64,000 nt of DNA. Source: Mesorhizobium tianshanense (lineage in GTDB: Bacteria > Pseudomonadota > Alphaproteobacteria > Rhizobiales > Rhizobiaceae). This document shows, one piece after another, positions 9,001-17,443 of this stretch (position 1 is its first letter; each line of letters opens with the position of its first letter). Both the position numbers and the translations under genes were made by a program. A model generated the notes under the pieces. It was given only the letters and a program-made list of their open reading frames with translations, ran no database searches and was not told the DNA's origin. The DNA is taken from positions 79,155 to 143,154 of the forward strand of contig NZ_VLKT01000014.1 of NCBI RefSeq assembly GCF_007830515.1, written 5' to 3'.

Positions 9001-9939
9001 ATGGCGGCGCAGTCATCTGTTTCCTCACACGGCGTCGAGTGGAACGATCTCGAGGTCGTCCTCGCCATATGCCGGACGGGAAGCCTTTCCGGCGCGGCGC
9101 GACAGCTCGGCAACAATCACAGCACGGTTTTTCGCAAGATAAGCGCCATCGAAAAACGCATGGGCGTACGCCTTTTCGAGCGCCTCCCCACCGGGTATGA
9201 GATGACGGAGGCCGGCGAAGCGGCGATGCGCTATGCCGAACGCATCGAGGGCGAAGTCCACGCGATGGAACGGGAGCTTCTTGGCCGCGACACCCGACTG
9301 CGCGGCAAGATCCGGGTTTCGGCCCCAGAAGGTCCCACGATCCTTATCCTACCGTCACTGATTGCCGAATTCCGCCGACAGCATCCGGAGGTGAGGGTCG
9401 ATCTCGTCATGGGGCTCGACGCGGCCGACCTGTCGCGTCGGGAAACGGATATTGCCGTGCGCGTCACGAGACGCCCACCGGAAATGAGTGTAGGGCGGTT
9501 CGTCTGCGACTTCAAATTCGGCATTTATGCAGCGCCGGACTATCTCGCGCGGGCCGGAGAGCGCGATCTGAAGGATCACGACTGGGTCATGCCGCATCTG
9601 GTTGTGGACTGGATGGTCCCACTGGTCTGGAAAAGCCGCGAGGCGGTCTACGAAAGCTGCGTCTTCACCAGTAATTCAGTGCTCGCCTGCGTGGAGGCGG
9701 CACGCAAGGGAATGGGCGTTTCAGTGATCTCGACCTTCGTCGTCGAAGGAGACGACACGCTTTTGCCGGTGACCGGTCCCGTCGAGGAACTTGCGATGGA
9801 GCTATGGGTTCTGACGCATCCGGATTTGCGCCGGACGGCGCGCGTAGCCGCTCTGATGCAGTTCCTTGTCGAAAAACTGAGCGCGCAAAAGCCCATTTTC
9901 GAAGGCCGGCCAAGCCGCCGCCTCAATGAGGCAGGGTGA
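9001..9939 (+). CDS. LysR-family transcriptional regulator
   Basis: A 312-residue LysR protein. The N-terminal winged helix-turn-helix includes LEVVLAICRTGSLSGAARQL and NNHSTVFRKISAIEKRMGVR; the rest is a substrate-binding effector domain starting near GKIRVSAPEGPTILILPSLI. The start at 9001 is preceded by AGGAG at good spacing, which is better than the ATG 24 bases upstream. The gene is divergent from the methyltransferase gene, the usual arrangement for a LysR target. No effector is suggested by the sequence. Confidence 0.93.
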   Translation: MAAQSSVSSHGVEWNDLEVVLAICRTGSLSGAARQLGNNHSTVFRKISAIEKRMGVRLFERLPTGYEMTEAGEAAMRYAERIEGEVHAMERELLGRDTRLRGKIRVSAPEGPTILILPSLIAEFRRQHPEVRVDLVMGLDAADLSRRETDIAVRVTRRPPEMSVGRFVCDFKFGIYAAPDYLARAGERDLKDHDWVMPHLVVDWMVPLVWKSREAVYESCVFTSNSVLACVEAARKGMGVSVISTFVVEGDDTLLPVTGPVEELAMELWVLTHPDLRRTARVAALMQFLVEKLSAQKPIFEGRPSRRLNEAG

Positions 9940-9998
9940 AGTCTGGCGAGCGGTTCGGCCGAACCGACCCTCCAGGTCTTGAATGCTCCTTTGTCCAC

Positions 9999-10065
9999 GT
10001 CTTTCATTTCTTGCGCGGCCATGATCTCTTCCAAAAACCGGCTTCCACTTTTTGGGATCATGGTC
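9999..10065 (+). repeat. Dispersed palindromic element, copy 1 (arms GGCCATGATC)
   Basis: A leader (GTCTTTCATTTC, 9999-10010) is followed by an imperfect palindrome. Outer arm GGCCATGATC (10017-10026) pairs with GATCATGGTC (10056-10065), with one G.T pair. The inner arm CCAAAAA (10031-10037) pairs with TTTTTGG (10049-10055) around an 11-base loop, and a 4-base bulge lies on the left side only. The same plan, with other arm sequences, recurs at 18091-18150 and 38239-38298. Confidence 0.75.
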
Positions 10066-10074
10066 CGAAAACGC

Positions 10075-10114
10075 AAAAGCCGCGCCAGCCTTGTTCCGGC
10101 CGGTCGCGGCTTTT
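10075..10114. terminator. Bidirectional terminator after lysR
   Basis: Perfect 10-bp arms AAAAGCCGCG and CGCGGCTTTT enclose a 20-base loop. The A and T runs at the outer ends give a U tract in either direction, so it could end lysR transcription on the plus strand and also act on minus-strand transcripts from the Sel1 gene side. Confidence 0.7.
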
Positions 10115-10300
10115 GTCGGTCGAACCATCCCCGAACGCTCCCGCGCCCGAAACCGCTCACCTTCCCTGTCCGTCGCGCAGCTTGGCCGTATCCGGCCTGC
10201 CGCGTTCTTGTCATTGCCGGTCCGGCCGTCTTGCGCGGCCTTGACCTGAAGCGTCCCTGTCGGTGATCTCGGCGCCTATGAACTCAGAGGCCCCGTGAAC

Positions 10301-10567
10301 TCAATGCATCGTCATCCATTCGCGGGCTTCGCGCAGCGCCCTGGCGATCTCGACCTTCGACATGGCGGCCGACAATTCCGAGCGCAGTTCCGCAGCGCGG
10401 ACGGAGCCCTTGATCGCAGCGATGTTGAACCATTTGTGGGCGGCGACGACATCGGTCTCGCAATCGCGGCCGGTCGCATACATCATGCCCAGTTCGAAAA
10501 GAATGTCGGCCTGGGCGGTTGCCCCCATGGCGCCGAAGCCGGCTTCAGGCATTTCAAAACGTGCCAT
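10301..10567 (-). CDS. Small Sel1/TPR-like protein
   Basis: An 88-residue cytoplasmic protein. The stretch ADILFELGMMYATGRDCETD followed by VVAAHKWFNIAAIKGSVRAA matches a Sel1-like repeat (about 36 residues of helical hairpin, with the usual LG.MYA.G and A..WFN.AA signatures). Single-repeat proteins of this kind are common in rhizobia and probably mediate protein contacts. GGGGATTGAA before the ATG is a reasonable ribosome binding site. There is no signal peptide. It stands alone between lysR and DUF2147. Confidence 0.78.
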   Translation of the reverse strand: MARFEMPEAGFGAMGATAQADILFELGMMYATGRDCETDVVAAHKWFNIAAIKGSVRAAELRSELSAAMSKVEIARALREAREWMTMH

Positions 10568-11053
10568 TTCAATCCCCTGTTCTAGCCCCTGTCAGGCTCC
10601 CGAGAGCCGCCTCCTTCCGTCCCTTGGTATCCGTTGATATCCCTTGGGGGTGGCCGCTCTTTCGATGCTTTCGAGAATGACGCGGAGGCTTGAATCCGTC
10701 GTTAAATGGCGTGCTTAATTTGAGGAAAACAAAGCTAAAACAAGAGGTAAATGCGGAAATTCGTTAAGGATACAAAGCCAGCAATTTCGCCGGTTCGCGC
10801 TCAATTTGACGAAAATTTGCGAGACGCGGATCAAGACTCCGCTAACCAAGGGAGACAAAGACGGAGTTGCGACCGTATCATTTCCAGTCGACGGGGACCG
10901 CTTCAGGCGGTCAAAATCCTGGCGTCTAAAATCCTGAAGTCTTCCGCAGCGGCACCGCTTTTGTTTTGCCGGGAGGTGGATTAGCTTACGTTTGCGTAAA
11001 GGGCAGTCTGGTGGGGCGGAACATCCGACCGGAAGCCCGCAGGGAGGAAAAAC
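10568..11053. other. Intergenic region, 486 bases, possible leader or small RNA
   Basis: No protein gene is supported. The region is more AT-rich than its surroundings. It contains a perfect hairpin GACCGC-ttcag-GCGGTC at 10896-10912 and, further on, AGCGGCACCGCT followed by TTTGTTTT at about 10947-10966, a weak terminator-like element. Together they could mark the 3' end of a small RNA, or attenuation in the DUF2147 leader. Confidence 0.35.
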
Positions 11054-11395
11054 ATGTTTCGCAAGACCAGCATGGCCCTCGCGGCCACATTGATCATGGC
11101 CGGCGCGGCTTGGGCCGACCCAATCGAAGGCAACTGGAAAACCAAGGACGGCGACACGGCGGCCATTAGTGCCTGCGGCGGCTCATTCTGCATCAAGCTG
11201 ACGACCGGTCAATATGCCGGAAAATCGATCGGCAGCATGAAGGCGAGCGGTGGCGGCAAATATGTTGGCTCGATCACCAAGCCGTCGAACGGAAAAACCT
11301 ATTCAGGTAGCGGGGCCCTAGCCGGAAGTTCGCTGAAAATGACCGGATGCGTCCTGGCTGTTCTCTGCGAGAGCCAGACCTGGCACAAGCTCTGA
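11054..11395 (+). CDS. Secreted DUF2147 protein
   Basis: A 113-residue exported protein with a signal peptide (MFRKTSMALAATLIMAGAAW, cleavage after AWA). The mature part begins DPIEGNWKTKDGDTAAI, the lead motif of DUF2147, and keeps the cysteines in SACGGSFCIKL and TGCVLAVLCESQTW that are typical of the family. GGGAGG lies at ideal distance from the ATG. DUF2147 proteins are small periplasmic beta-barrel-like proteins of unknown role. A strong terminator follows the gene. Confidence 0.87.
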   Translation: MFRKTSMALAATLIMAGAAWADPIEGNWKTKDGDTAAISACGGSFCIKLTTGQYAGKSIGSMKASGGGKYVGSITKPSNGKTYSGSGALAGSSLKMTGCVLAVLCESQTWHKL

Positions 11396-11420
11396 TCGTT
11401 TGCATTCTGACGAAATGAAG

Positions 11421-11450
11421 ACGGGGCCTTAGCGGGCTCCGTTTTTGTTT
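11421..11450 (+). terminator. Rho-independent terminator of the DUF2147 gene
   Basis: Stem ACGGGGCC / GGCTCCGT (8 bp, one G.T pair) with loop TTAGCG, followed by TTTTGTTT. It begins 25 bases after the stop codon of the DUF2147 gene. Confidence 0.87.
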
Positions 11451-11616
11451 GGGCCAGTTGTTGCGGCCGATGGATCAAGCATGCCGGCTCACGCGCGCCG
11501 GCGGGCGCCGCTCGTAAAACTCCGTCAATGAATTTGAACCGCAGATGAACGCCAGCATCAGAGCCGGTTCAGTTGTATCAGGGCATTCTCATGCGTGTTG
11601 AAGGAGACGCCACGCA

Positions 11617-11769
11617 ATGCTCGCCCGCCGCTTCACCATCGTCTGCCTGTTGCTGAGCCTGTTCGGCATGATGTTCGCCATCCTCGTCACCGAAGCCGAA
11701 CGCCCGGCCCGCGCCCGGGACGTGGCCAGTTCCTGCCAGTTCGATTGCCTGAACCATTTTCGCCCCTGA
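11617..11769 (+). CDS. Small single-pass membrane protein, 50 residues
   Basis: A short open frame with AAGGAG nine bases before its ATG. The product starts MLARRFTIVCLLLSLFGMMF, a positively charged start and one hydrophobic helix, followed by a short tail with two cysteines (SSCQFDCLNHF). It reads as a membrane-anchored or exported peptide. The next small frame begins 33 bases later. No family is recognised; the case rests on the ribosome binding site and the signal-like N-terminus. Confidence 0.45.
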   Translation: MLARRFTIVCLLLSLFGMMFAILVTEAERPARARDVASSCQFDCLNHFRP

Positions 11770-11801
11770 ACCGACAGACACCTAGAAAGAAACAACACAC
11801 C

Positions 11802-11996
11802 ATGAACCGCATCGTCGCCAGCGCCCTCAAGACCCTTCGGCTCGTGCCGCGGGCGGCGCTCATCCTGATGGTTCTTGCCGCGCCGGTTCTGGCCGTACCC
11901 ACGATGCGCGCCGATGCGGGTTCGACGATCGAAGCGCCGGCGTTGAGGAAGAGCGGCGTCGGCTTTGTGCTGCTGGTCAGCTTGCGGCGCGGTTAG
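11802..11996 (+). CDS. Small signal-peptide protein, 64 residues
   Basis: A short frame directly after the 50-residue membrane protein. The N-terminus MNRIVASALKTLRLVPRAAL leads into a hydrophobic stretch ILMVLAAPVLAVPT typical of an export signal, and the mature part would be only about 35 residues. The upstream sequence AGAAAGAAA is a weak ribosome binding site. It may form a two-gene unit with the preceding frame. Function unknown. Confidence 0.42.
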   Translation: MNRIVASALKTLRLVPRAALILMVLAAPVLAVPTMRADAGSTIEAPALRKSGVGFVLLVSLRRG

Positions 11997-12081
11997 GATC
12001 AATCGATCTTTCATCGAAACCATTCGATAAGAAAAACGACGTTTTTGACCGCGTTCGGGCCGGCATACCCCTCCCAACCGC

Positions 12082-13608
12082 ATGGCCAAGCCTCTATATT
12101 GGGTCATGGAAAAGCGAATCTATCCCCAAGCCATCGAATCGGTTGTGATGCCGGAGCCGTTTGGCCGGCAGAGTTTCAACGATGCCGAAAAGGCCGTCGC
12201 GGCCTTGCAGGTCCTTTACGATCGCAACACCAAATTCCTGCGCGATTCGTTCACGGCGCTCGCCGCAGGCACCGACAACAACAAGCGCTACCGGGCCTTC
12301 TATCCCGAAATCGGCGTCACCACGAGTTCGTTCACCCAGATCGACTCGCGGCAGGCGTACGGCCATATGCCGACGCCTGGGCATTTCTCGACCACCATCA
12401 CCCAGCCTGCCCTTTTCGAACGCTATCTCATCGAACAGCTTCGCCTGATCATGCGCAATCACGGCGTTCCGGTCACCGTTTCGGAATCGACGACGCCCAT
12501 CCCGCTGCATTTCGCGTTCCTGGAAGGCTCCCATGTCGACGGCGCGGCCGCCGAACGCATCAGGCGGCCGATCCGCGACCTGTTCGACGTACCGGACCTC
12601 GACGGCACCGACGACCAGATCGCCAACGGCACGTTCGAAGTGGCGTTAGGCGAAGCCAGGCCGCTGGCGGCGTTCACGGCGCAGCGCATCGACTACTCGT
12701 TGCACCGGATGTCGCACTACACGGCGACCAGTCCCCAGCATTTCCAGAATTTCGTGCTATTCACCAACTACCAGTTCTACATCGATGAATTCGTCGCCCG
12801 CGCGCACGAGCTGATGGCGAATGGCGGCGGCGGATACGTCGAATTCGTCGAGCCGGGAAACGTCGTCACCAAGGCCGGACAAAGCGCGCCTGGCGATGGC
12901 GCGGCGCCGCGGCGCCTGCCGCAGATGCCGGCCTATCATCTGAAGAAGCCGAACCATGGCGGCATCACCATGGTCAATATCGGCGTCGGCCCCTCCAATG
13001 CCAAGACGATCACCGACCATATTGCGGTACTCAGGCCGCATGCGTGGGTGATGCTCGGCCATTGCGCCGGGCTGCGCAACACCCAGGCGCTCGGCGACTA
13101 TGTGCTGGCGCACGCCTATGTGCGGGAAGACCATGTTCTGGACGACGATCTTCCGGTCTGGGTGCCGATCCCGCCGCTGGCCGAAATCCAGGTGGCGCTG
13201 CAGGAGGCTGTCGCCGAAATCACCGGCCTTTCCGGCTACGACCTCAAGCGTATCATGCGCACCGGCACCGTTGCCACCATCGACAACCGCAACTGGGAAC
13301 TGCGCGACCAGCGCGGGCCGGTGCAGCGGCTGTCGCAGTCACGGGCGATCGCGCTCGACATGGAATCGGCGACGATCGCAGCCAACGGCTTCCGTTTCCG
13401 CGTGCCCTATGGCACGCTGCTTTGCGTCTCCGACAAGCCCCTGCATGGCGAATTGAAGTTGCCCGGCATGGCGACCGAGTTCTACAAGCGGCAAGTGGCG
13501 CAGCACTTGAAGATCGGCATCAGGGCGATGGAGAAGCTGGCCGAGATGCCGATGGAGCGGCTGCACTCGCGCAAGCTCAGGAGCTTTTCGGAGACGGCGT
13601 TCCAGTAG
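12082..13608 (+). CDS. amn: AMP nucleosidase
   Basis: A 508-residue enzyme that hydrolyses AMP to adenine and ribose 5-phosphate. The N-terminal amn-specific domain (FGRQSFNDAEKAVAALQVLY) is followed by a nucleoside-phosphorylase-like catalytic domain from about residue 280, with NIGVGPSNAKTITDHIAVLR, HCAGLR and the late ALDMESATIAANGFR that places the nucleoside-binding Glu. Length is normal for bacterial AMP nucleosidases. Neither candidate ATG (12082 or 12106) has a strong ribosome binding site; the longer one is given. Possible role: control of the AMP pool. Confidence 0.94.
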   Translation: MAKPLYWVMEKRIYPQAIESVVMPEPFGRQSFNDAEKAVAALQVLYDRNTKFLRDSFTALAAGTDNNKRYRAFYPEIGVTTSSFTQIDSRQAYGHMPTPGHFSTTITQPALFERYLIEQLRLIMRNHGVPVTVSESTTPIPLHFAFLEGSHVDGAAAERIRRPIRDLFDVPDLDGTDDQIANGTFEVALGEARPLAAFTAQRIDYSLHRMSHYTATSPQHFQNFVLFTNYQFYIDEFVARAHELMANGGGGYVEFVEPGNVVTKAGQSAPGDGAAPRRLPQMPAYHLKKPNHGGITMVNIGVGPSNAKTITDHIAVLRPHAWVMLGHCAGLRNTQALGDYVLAHAYVREDHVLDDDLPVWVPIPPLAEIQVALQEAVAEITGLSGYDLKRIMRTGTVATIDNRNWELRDQRGPVQRLSQSRAIALDMESATIAANGFRFRVPYGTLLCVSDKPLHGELKLPGMATEFYKRQVAQHLKIGIRAMEKLAEMPMERLHSRKLRSFSETAFQ

Positions 13609-13702
13609 CACCGATCAGCCTTCGTTGATCCGAGTGCGGCAAGAGCGCGGCAGGGCATTTCGTCATCTTGATGGGCCGCATTTCTGCCGATAGGCGAAGC
13701 AG

Positions 13703-14761
13703 ATGGCACGCATTCGAAACATGATGGCTTCGGTGGCATTCGTCGCAATGCTTGTCTTCTCGGTCCCGCTGGTGGCCGGGTTTTTCGGAACGCTGCATCC
13801 GGCATTCGATTCCTTCGCCCATTTCCGCGTCCATCTTGCCGTGCTGATGGCGGTTTGCGCGCTGCCGTTGCTCGCGACCTCGTTTCGCCTGCAGGCGGCC
13901 ACGGCGCTGCTCTTTGCCGTAGCTGCCTTCGCCACCACGTCGAACGGCCTGCCGGTGCCGCGCCTGTGGCCAGTCCAGGCAGCCTACGAAGCCAAGCCCG
14001 GTGACCTTCTGGTCTACCCCGGTGACCAGGAGATCTACCGCCTGCTGCAAATGAACCTGCGGTTTGACAATCCGACGCCTGAAAAGGTGCTGTCGCTGAT
14101 CGGCCGGACCCAGCCCGATGTGATTACCCTCGACGAGGTGTCCGACATGTGGGAGGCGAAGCTTGGACTTCACGCCGGCGCCTACCCCTACCGGATCCTC
14201 TGCCCCTACCCCAATGGCGTGTTCGGCGTTGCGCTGCTGTCCAGACGGCCGTTTGCCGCCGGCACGCAACCGCGCTGCGATGGCCGCGGTGCGATGGCCA
14301 TCGCGACCGTCGATTTCGGCCGAACCAGCATCGATGTCGCCGCCATCCATCTCACTTGGCCATGGCCGCGCAACCAATCACGGCAGATCGGCGGATTGTC
14401 GCGGGAGCTCGCTTCGCTCGGCGAGACAGCGATCATGGCAGGCGACTGCAATGCAGTACCCTGGAGCGCCGCTGTCCGGCGCGTCGCAGATCTTGGCAAG
14501 CTGACCGTGGAGCCTTCGCCGGGGCCGACCTGGCTCTACGACAAGTTACCGGATTTCCTGCGCTTCGCCGGACTGCCGATCGACCAGGTTTTCAGCAAGG
14601 GCGCGGTTCTCATCCATTCCGTGTCGAGGCTGGAAGACACAGGCTCCGACCATCTTCCGGTGATGGTGGAATTCTCGCTCAGGCCGGAAGAGAAAAAGCC
14701 GGTCGGCGAAGGTGAAACCGCGACCGCATCCGTGACACGGAACGGCAACACTCGAAGCTGA
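13703..14761 (+). CDS. Membrane-anchored endonuclease/exonuclease/phosphatase-family protein
   Basis: A 352-residue protein with three hydrophobic segments in the first 85 residues (VAFVAMLVFSVPLVAGFFG, HLAVLMAVCALPLLATSFRL, AATALLFAVAAFATTS) and then an EEP-fold domain, predicted outside the cytoplasmic membrane. EEP signatures are LLQMNLRFDN, DVITLDEVSDMW (metal-binding Glu), AGDCNAVPWSAAV (Asp and Asn) and the terminal GSDHLPVMVEF (Asp-His pair). This architecture is common in Rhizobiales. The substrate may be nucleic acid, a sugar phosphate or a phospholipid and cannot be chosen from sequence. Confidence 0.86.
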   Translation: MARIRNMMASVAFVAMLVFSVPLVAGFFGTLHPAFDSFAHFRVHLAVLMAVCALPLLATSFRLQAATALLFAVAAFATTSNGLPVPRLWPVQAAYEAKPGDLLVYPGDQEIYRLLQMNLRFDNPTPEKVLSLIGRTQPDVITLDEVSDMWEAKLGLHAGAYPYRILCPYPNGVFGVALLSRRPFAAGTQPRCDGRGAMAIATVDFGRTSIDVAAIHLTWPWPRNQSRQIGGLSRELASLGETAIMAGDCNAVPWSAAVRRVADLGKLTVEPSPGPTWLYDKLPDFLRFAGLPIDQVFSKGAVLIHSVSRLEDTGSDHLPVMVEFSLRPEEKKPVGEGETATASVTRNGNTRS

Positions 14762-14767
14762 GCAGGC

Positions 14768-15373
14768 CTATTGCTTGCGCGACAGGGTATCGACGAGGTG
14801 CTCGACATGGCCGCCGTCGCGATGCTCGCGCGCGTCGAAGGCGTTCTGTTTCGCTTCGTATTCGGCATAGACGGTCTTGATCCGGCGCCTCGCCTCGCGG
14901 TGCGTCTTGCTGCAAAACCAGTTGTCGGCGAACTCCAGCCCCGTGATCGATTTCTCGGTGGCCCGCATCATTGTCCTGGCGATGCGGCCATGGGTATGCT
15001 CGTGGGTGCGAACGCCCGCGAAGAACCGCTTCCAGCGCTTCTGAAGCGCCGGCGTCGCGGCTGAGGCCAGATGGGGTAAGGTGTAGGTGAGATCGAGTGT
15101 CCCATTGGCCTGCCGCAGGCGGCAGACACCACCGTCCCGGCTGATGTCCAGGTCCCAATTTGCGGTATAGGCGGTCAGCGCGATGGCGTGCGTCATGAAG
15201 CCGTGCCTCTTCGGACCCTTGCGGTCCATAGCCTCGATCAGGGCGGCGCCCGTGGTTCCTGAAATGTTGTAAGTCCGCGTCTTGACCAGCACCTTCGTGT
15301 CAGCCGATGCCGAGGATGCGAAGCCGCACAAGGCGCCAATCGCCGCAAGGCACGTCAGAACCGCCAGGCGCAT
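14768..15373 (-). CDS. Secreted DUF922 zinc-protease-like protein
   Basis: A 201-residue exported protein with a signal peptide (MRLAVLTCLAAIGALCGFAS, cleavage after SASA). The DUF922 core contains WDLDISRDGGVCRLRQ and the metal-binding HEHTHGRIA, a short zincin-like motif, with a later Cys in NWFCSKTHREARR. The start at 15373 has GGAG at proper spacing; the ATG six bases upstream is too close to that site. It converges on the EEP gene with six bases between stops. DUF922 members are predicted periplasmic peptidases. Confidence 0.86.
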   Translation of the reverse strand: MRLAVLTCLAAIGALCGFASSASADTKVLVKTRTYNISGTTGAALIEAMDRKGPKRHGFMTHAIALTAYTANWDLDISRDGGVCRLRQANGTLDLTYTLPHLASAATPALQKRWKRFFAGVRTHEHTHGRIARTMMRATEKSITGLEFADNWFCSKTHREARRRIKTVYAEYEAKQNAFDAREHRDGGHVEHLVDTLSRKQ

Positions 15374-15515
15374 GGTCATCTCTCCGGATCAGAGGGAAAG
15401 GGAACCACAACCGCCGCGCCGCTTCAACTTTTTTTAGACGCCGCGAATGTAGCGGGCCTTCGCCGGATGCATTTTGGTCGGCGGTCGAATCGGCCGGCGC
15501 GGCGATTCTGGCAAA

Positions 15516-17195
15516 CTACATGTTCTGGTAGACCGGTCCCTCTCCACCTTGTGGCGGCACCCAGGTTATGTTCCGGTTCGGGTCCTTGATGTCGCAAGTC
15601 TTGCAGTGGACGCAGTTTTGCGCGTTGATGACGAAGCGCACATCCTTCGCCGCGGGGTCGGCGGCGGCGTTGCCATCCTTGTCGACCCATTCGTAGACGC
15701 TGGCCGGGCAGTAGCGTGTCGAAGGCCCGGCGTAGACATCGTGTTCGGAACGCTGCTGCAGATCCATGTCCGCGACCAGCAGGTGGACAGGCTCGTTCTC
15801 CTCGTGATTGGTGTTCGACAGAAACACCGAGGACAGGCGATCGAAAGTGAGCACGCCGTCCGGTTTCGGATAGGCGATCTTCTTGTGTTTGGCGGCCGGC
15901 TCCAGCGTCGCATAATCGGCCTTGCCGTGCTTCAGCGTGCCGAAGGGCGAGAAGCCGAACAGCGTGTTCAGCCACATGTCGAGGCCGCCAATGCCGACGC
16001 CGACAACGGTGCCGAAGCGCGACCACAGCGGCTTGACGTTGCGCACCTTCTTCAAATCCTTGCCGATGTCGGTCGCCCGCCATGCGGCCTCGTAAGAAGC
16101 CAGTTCGTCATTGGCGCGGCCGGCGCCGATCGCCTCGGCGACATGCTCGGCCGCCAGCATTCCGGAAAGCACGGCATTGTGCGAGCCCTTGATGCGCGGC
16201 ACGTTGACGAAGCCGGCAGCACAACCCATCAGCGCGCCACCGGGGAAGGACAGTTTCGGCACCGACTGCCAGCCACCCTCTGTGATGGCACGGGCGCCAT
16301 AACCCAGCCGCTTGGCGCCCTCGAACGTGCCTTTGATTGCCGGATGGGTCTTGAAGCGCTGGAATTCATCGAACGGCGACAGGTAGGGGTTCTTGTAGTT
16401 GAGGTGGACAACGAAGCCGACCGCCACCTGGTTGTCCTCCAGGTGGTAGAGGAAGGAGCCGCCGCCGGTCTTCATGTCGAGCGGCCAGCCGAAGGAATGC
16501 TGGACCAGGCCTGGCTCGTGGTTTTCCGGCTTGACCTGCCAGAGCTCCTTGAGGCCGATGCCGTATTTGCCGGGCTCGTGGCCGTCGGAAAGATTGTATT
16601 TGGCGATCAGCTGCTTGGCCAGCGAGCCGCGCGCGCCCTCGCCGATCAGCACATATTTGCCCATCAGCGCCATGCCCGGCGCGAAGCCCGGGCCGTGCGT
16701 GCCATCCTTCTCGACGCCCATATCGCCGGTGACAACGCCGGTGACCGCGCCAGCTTCATTGTAGAGCAGGCCGGCCGCGGCAAAGCCCGGATAGATCTCG
16801 ACGCCCAGCGCCTCGGCCTTGGTCGCCAGCCAGCGGCAGACATTGCCGAGCGAGACGATGTAATTGCCGTGATTGTTCATCAGCGGCGGCATCAGGATGT
16901 TGGGCAGCCGGAACGAACCGGCGGGGCCGAGGACCAGGAAATGGTCTGCCGTGACCGGCGTCTTGAAGGGATGACCCTCTTCGTCACGCCAGCCCGGCAA
17001 CAGCCGGTCGATGCCGATCGGATCGACGACGGCGCCGGACAGGATGTGGGCGCCGACTTCGCCGCCCTTTTCCAGGACGACGACGGAAAGCTCGGGATTG
17101 ACCTGCTTGAGACGGATCGCGGCGGCGAGGCCGGCCGGACCGGCGCCGACGACGACCACGTCAAATTCCATGCTTTCGCGTTCTATATCGCTCAT
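15516..17195 (-). CDS. Electron transfer flavoprotein-ubiquinone oxidoreductase
   Basis: A 559-residue membrane-associated flavoprotein that passes electrons from reduced ETF to ubiquinone. The N-terminal FAD site is FDVVVVGAGPAGLAAAIRL; the middle holds the quinone-binding region; the C-terminal ferredoxin-like domain carries the [4Fe-4S] cysteines in NAQNCVHCKTCDIKDPNRN. The start at 17195 matches the family N-terminus and follows an AGGGG-like site; an internal ATG eight codons later is also possible. It completes the electron path from isovaleryl-CoA dehydrogenase at the left end of the window, though it is not in the same operon. Confidence 0.95.
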   Translation of the reverse strand: MSDIERESMEFDVVVVGAGPAGLAAAIRLKQVNPELSVVVLEKGGEVGAHILSGAVVDPIGIDRLLPGWRDEEGHPFKTPVTADHFLVLGPAGSFRLPNILMPPLMNNHGNYIVSLGNVCRWLATKAEALGVEIYPGFAAAGLLYNEAGAVTGVVTGDMGVEKDGTHGPGFAPGMALMGKYVLIGEGARGSLAKQLIAKYNLSDGHEPGKYGIGLKELWQVKPENHEPGLVQHSFGWPLDMKTGGGSFLYHLEDNQVAVGFVVHLNYKNPYLSPFDEFQRFKTHPAIKGTFEGAKRLGYGARAITEGGWQSVPKLSFPGGALMGCAAGFVNVPRIKGSHNAVLSGMLAAEHVAEAIGAGRANDELASYEAAWRATDIGKDLKKVRNVKPLWSRFGTVVGVGIGGLDMWLNTLFGFSPFGTLKHGKADYATLEPAAKHKKIAYPKPDGVLTFDRLSSVFLSNTNHEENEPVHLLVADMDLQQRSEHDVYAGPSTRYCPASVYEWVDKDGNAAADPAAKDVRFVINAQNCVHCKTCDIKDPNRNITWVPPQGGEGPVYQNM

Positions 17196-17443
17196 CAACC
17201 CCTCACTGGCTGCCGCATTTACGCATCTTGCTGGCTTATCCGCTGCATAGCGCATCAATTCGCGACGCGAAACCGGCGCTGACGTGACAATGCCGATTTC
17301 GTCAAAAAGTCGCGCATCGTACTACAAGATCGCGTTTTGGAGTTCGCCTGAACGTCGACCCAGGCCGGCTCCATTCCAGGGAAGAGCCGCCGCCTCACGT
17401 TTTTAATTGTTCGACGGCTTGCTTATCGGCCATACTTCGAGCC

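Larger units (their letters stand above)
9940..10300. other. Intergenic region, 361 bases, no gene supported
   Basis: This stretch between lysR and the Sel1-like gene holds a palindromic repeat at 9999-10065 and a long-armed terminator at 10075-10114. A minus-strand frame spanning it is open only because of base composition: it contains the repeat, runs into the end of lysR and has no recognisable domain. Confidence 0.6.

Noticed and set aside
9648..10214. A 188-residue minus-strand frame past the end of lysR
   Set aside because: It overlaps the lysR 3' end, the palindromic element and a terminator, and has no family signature.
15474..17282. A 602-residue open frame on the plus strand opposite ETF-ubiquinone oxidoreductase
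   Set aside because: It is the mirror of a conserved gene in GC-rich DNA. The product has no domain, and the opposite strand has clear FAD and iron-sulfur motifs.
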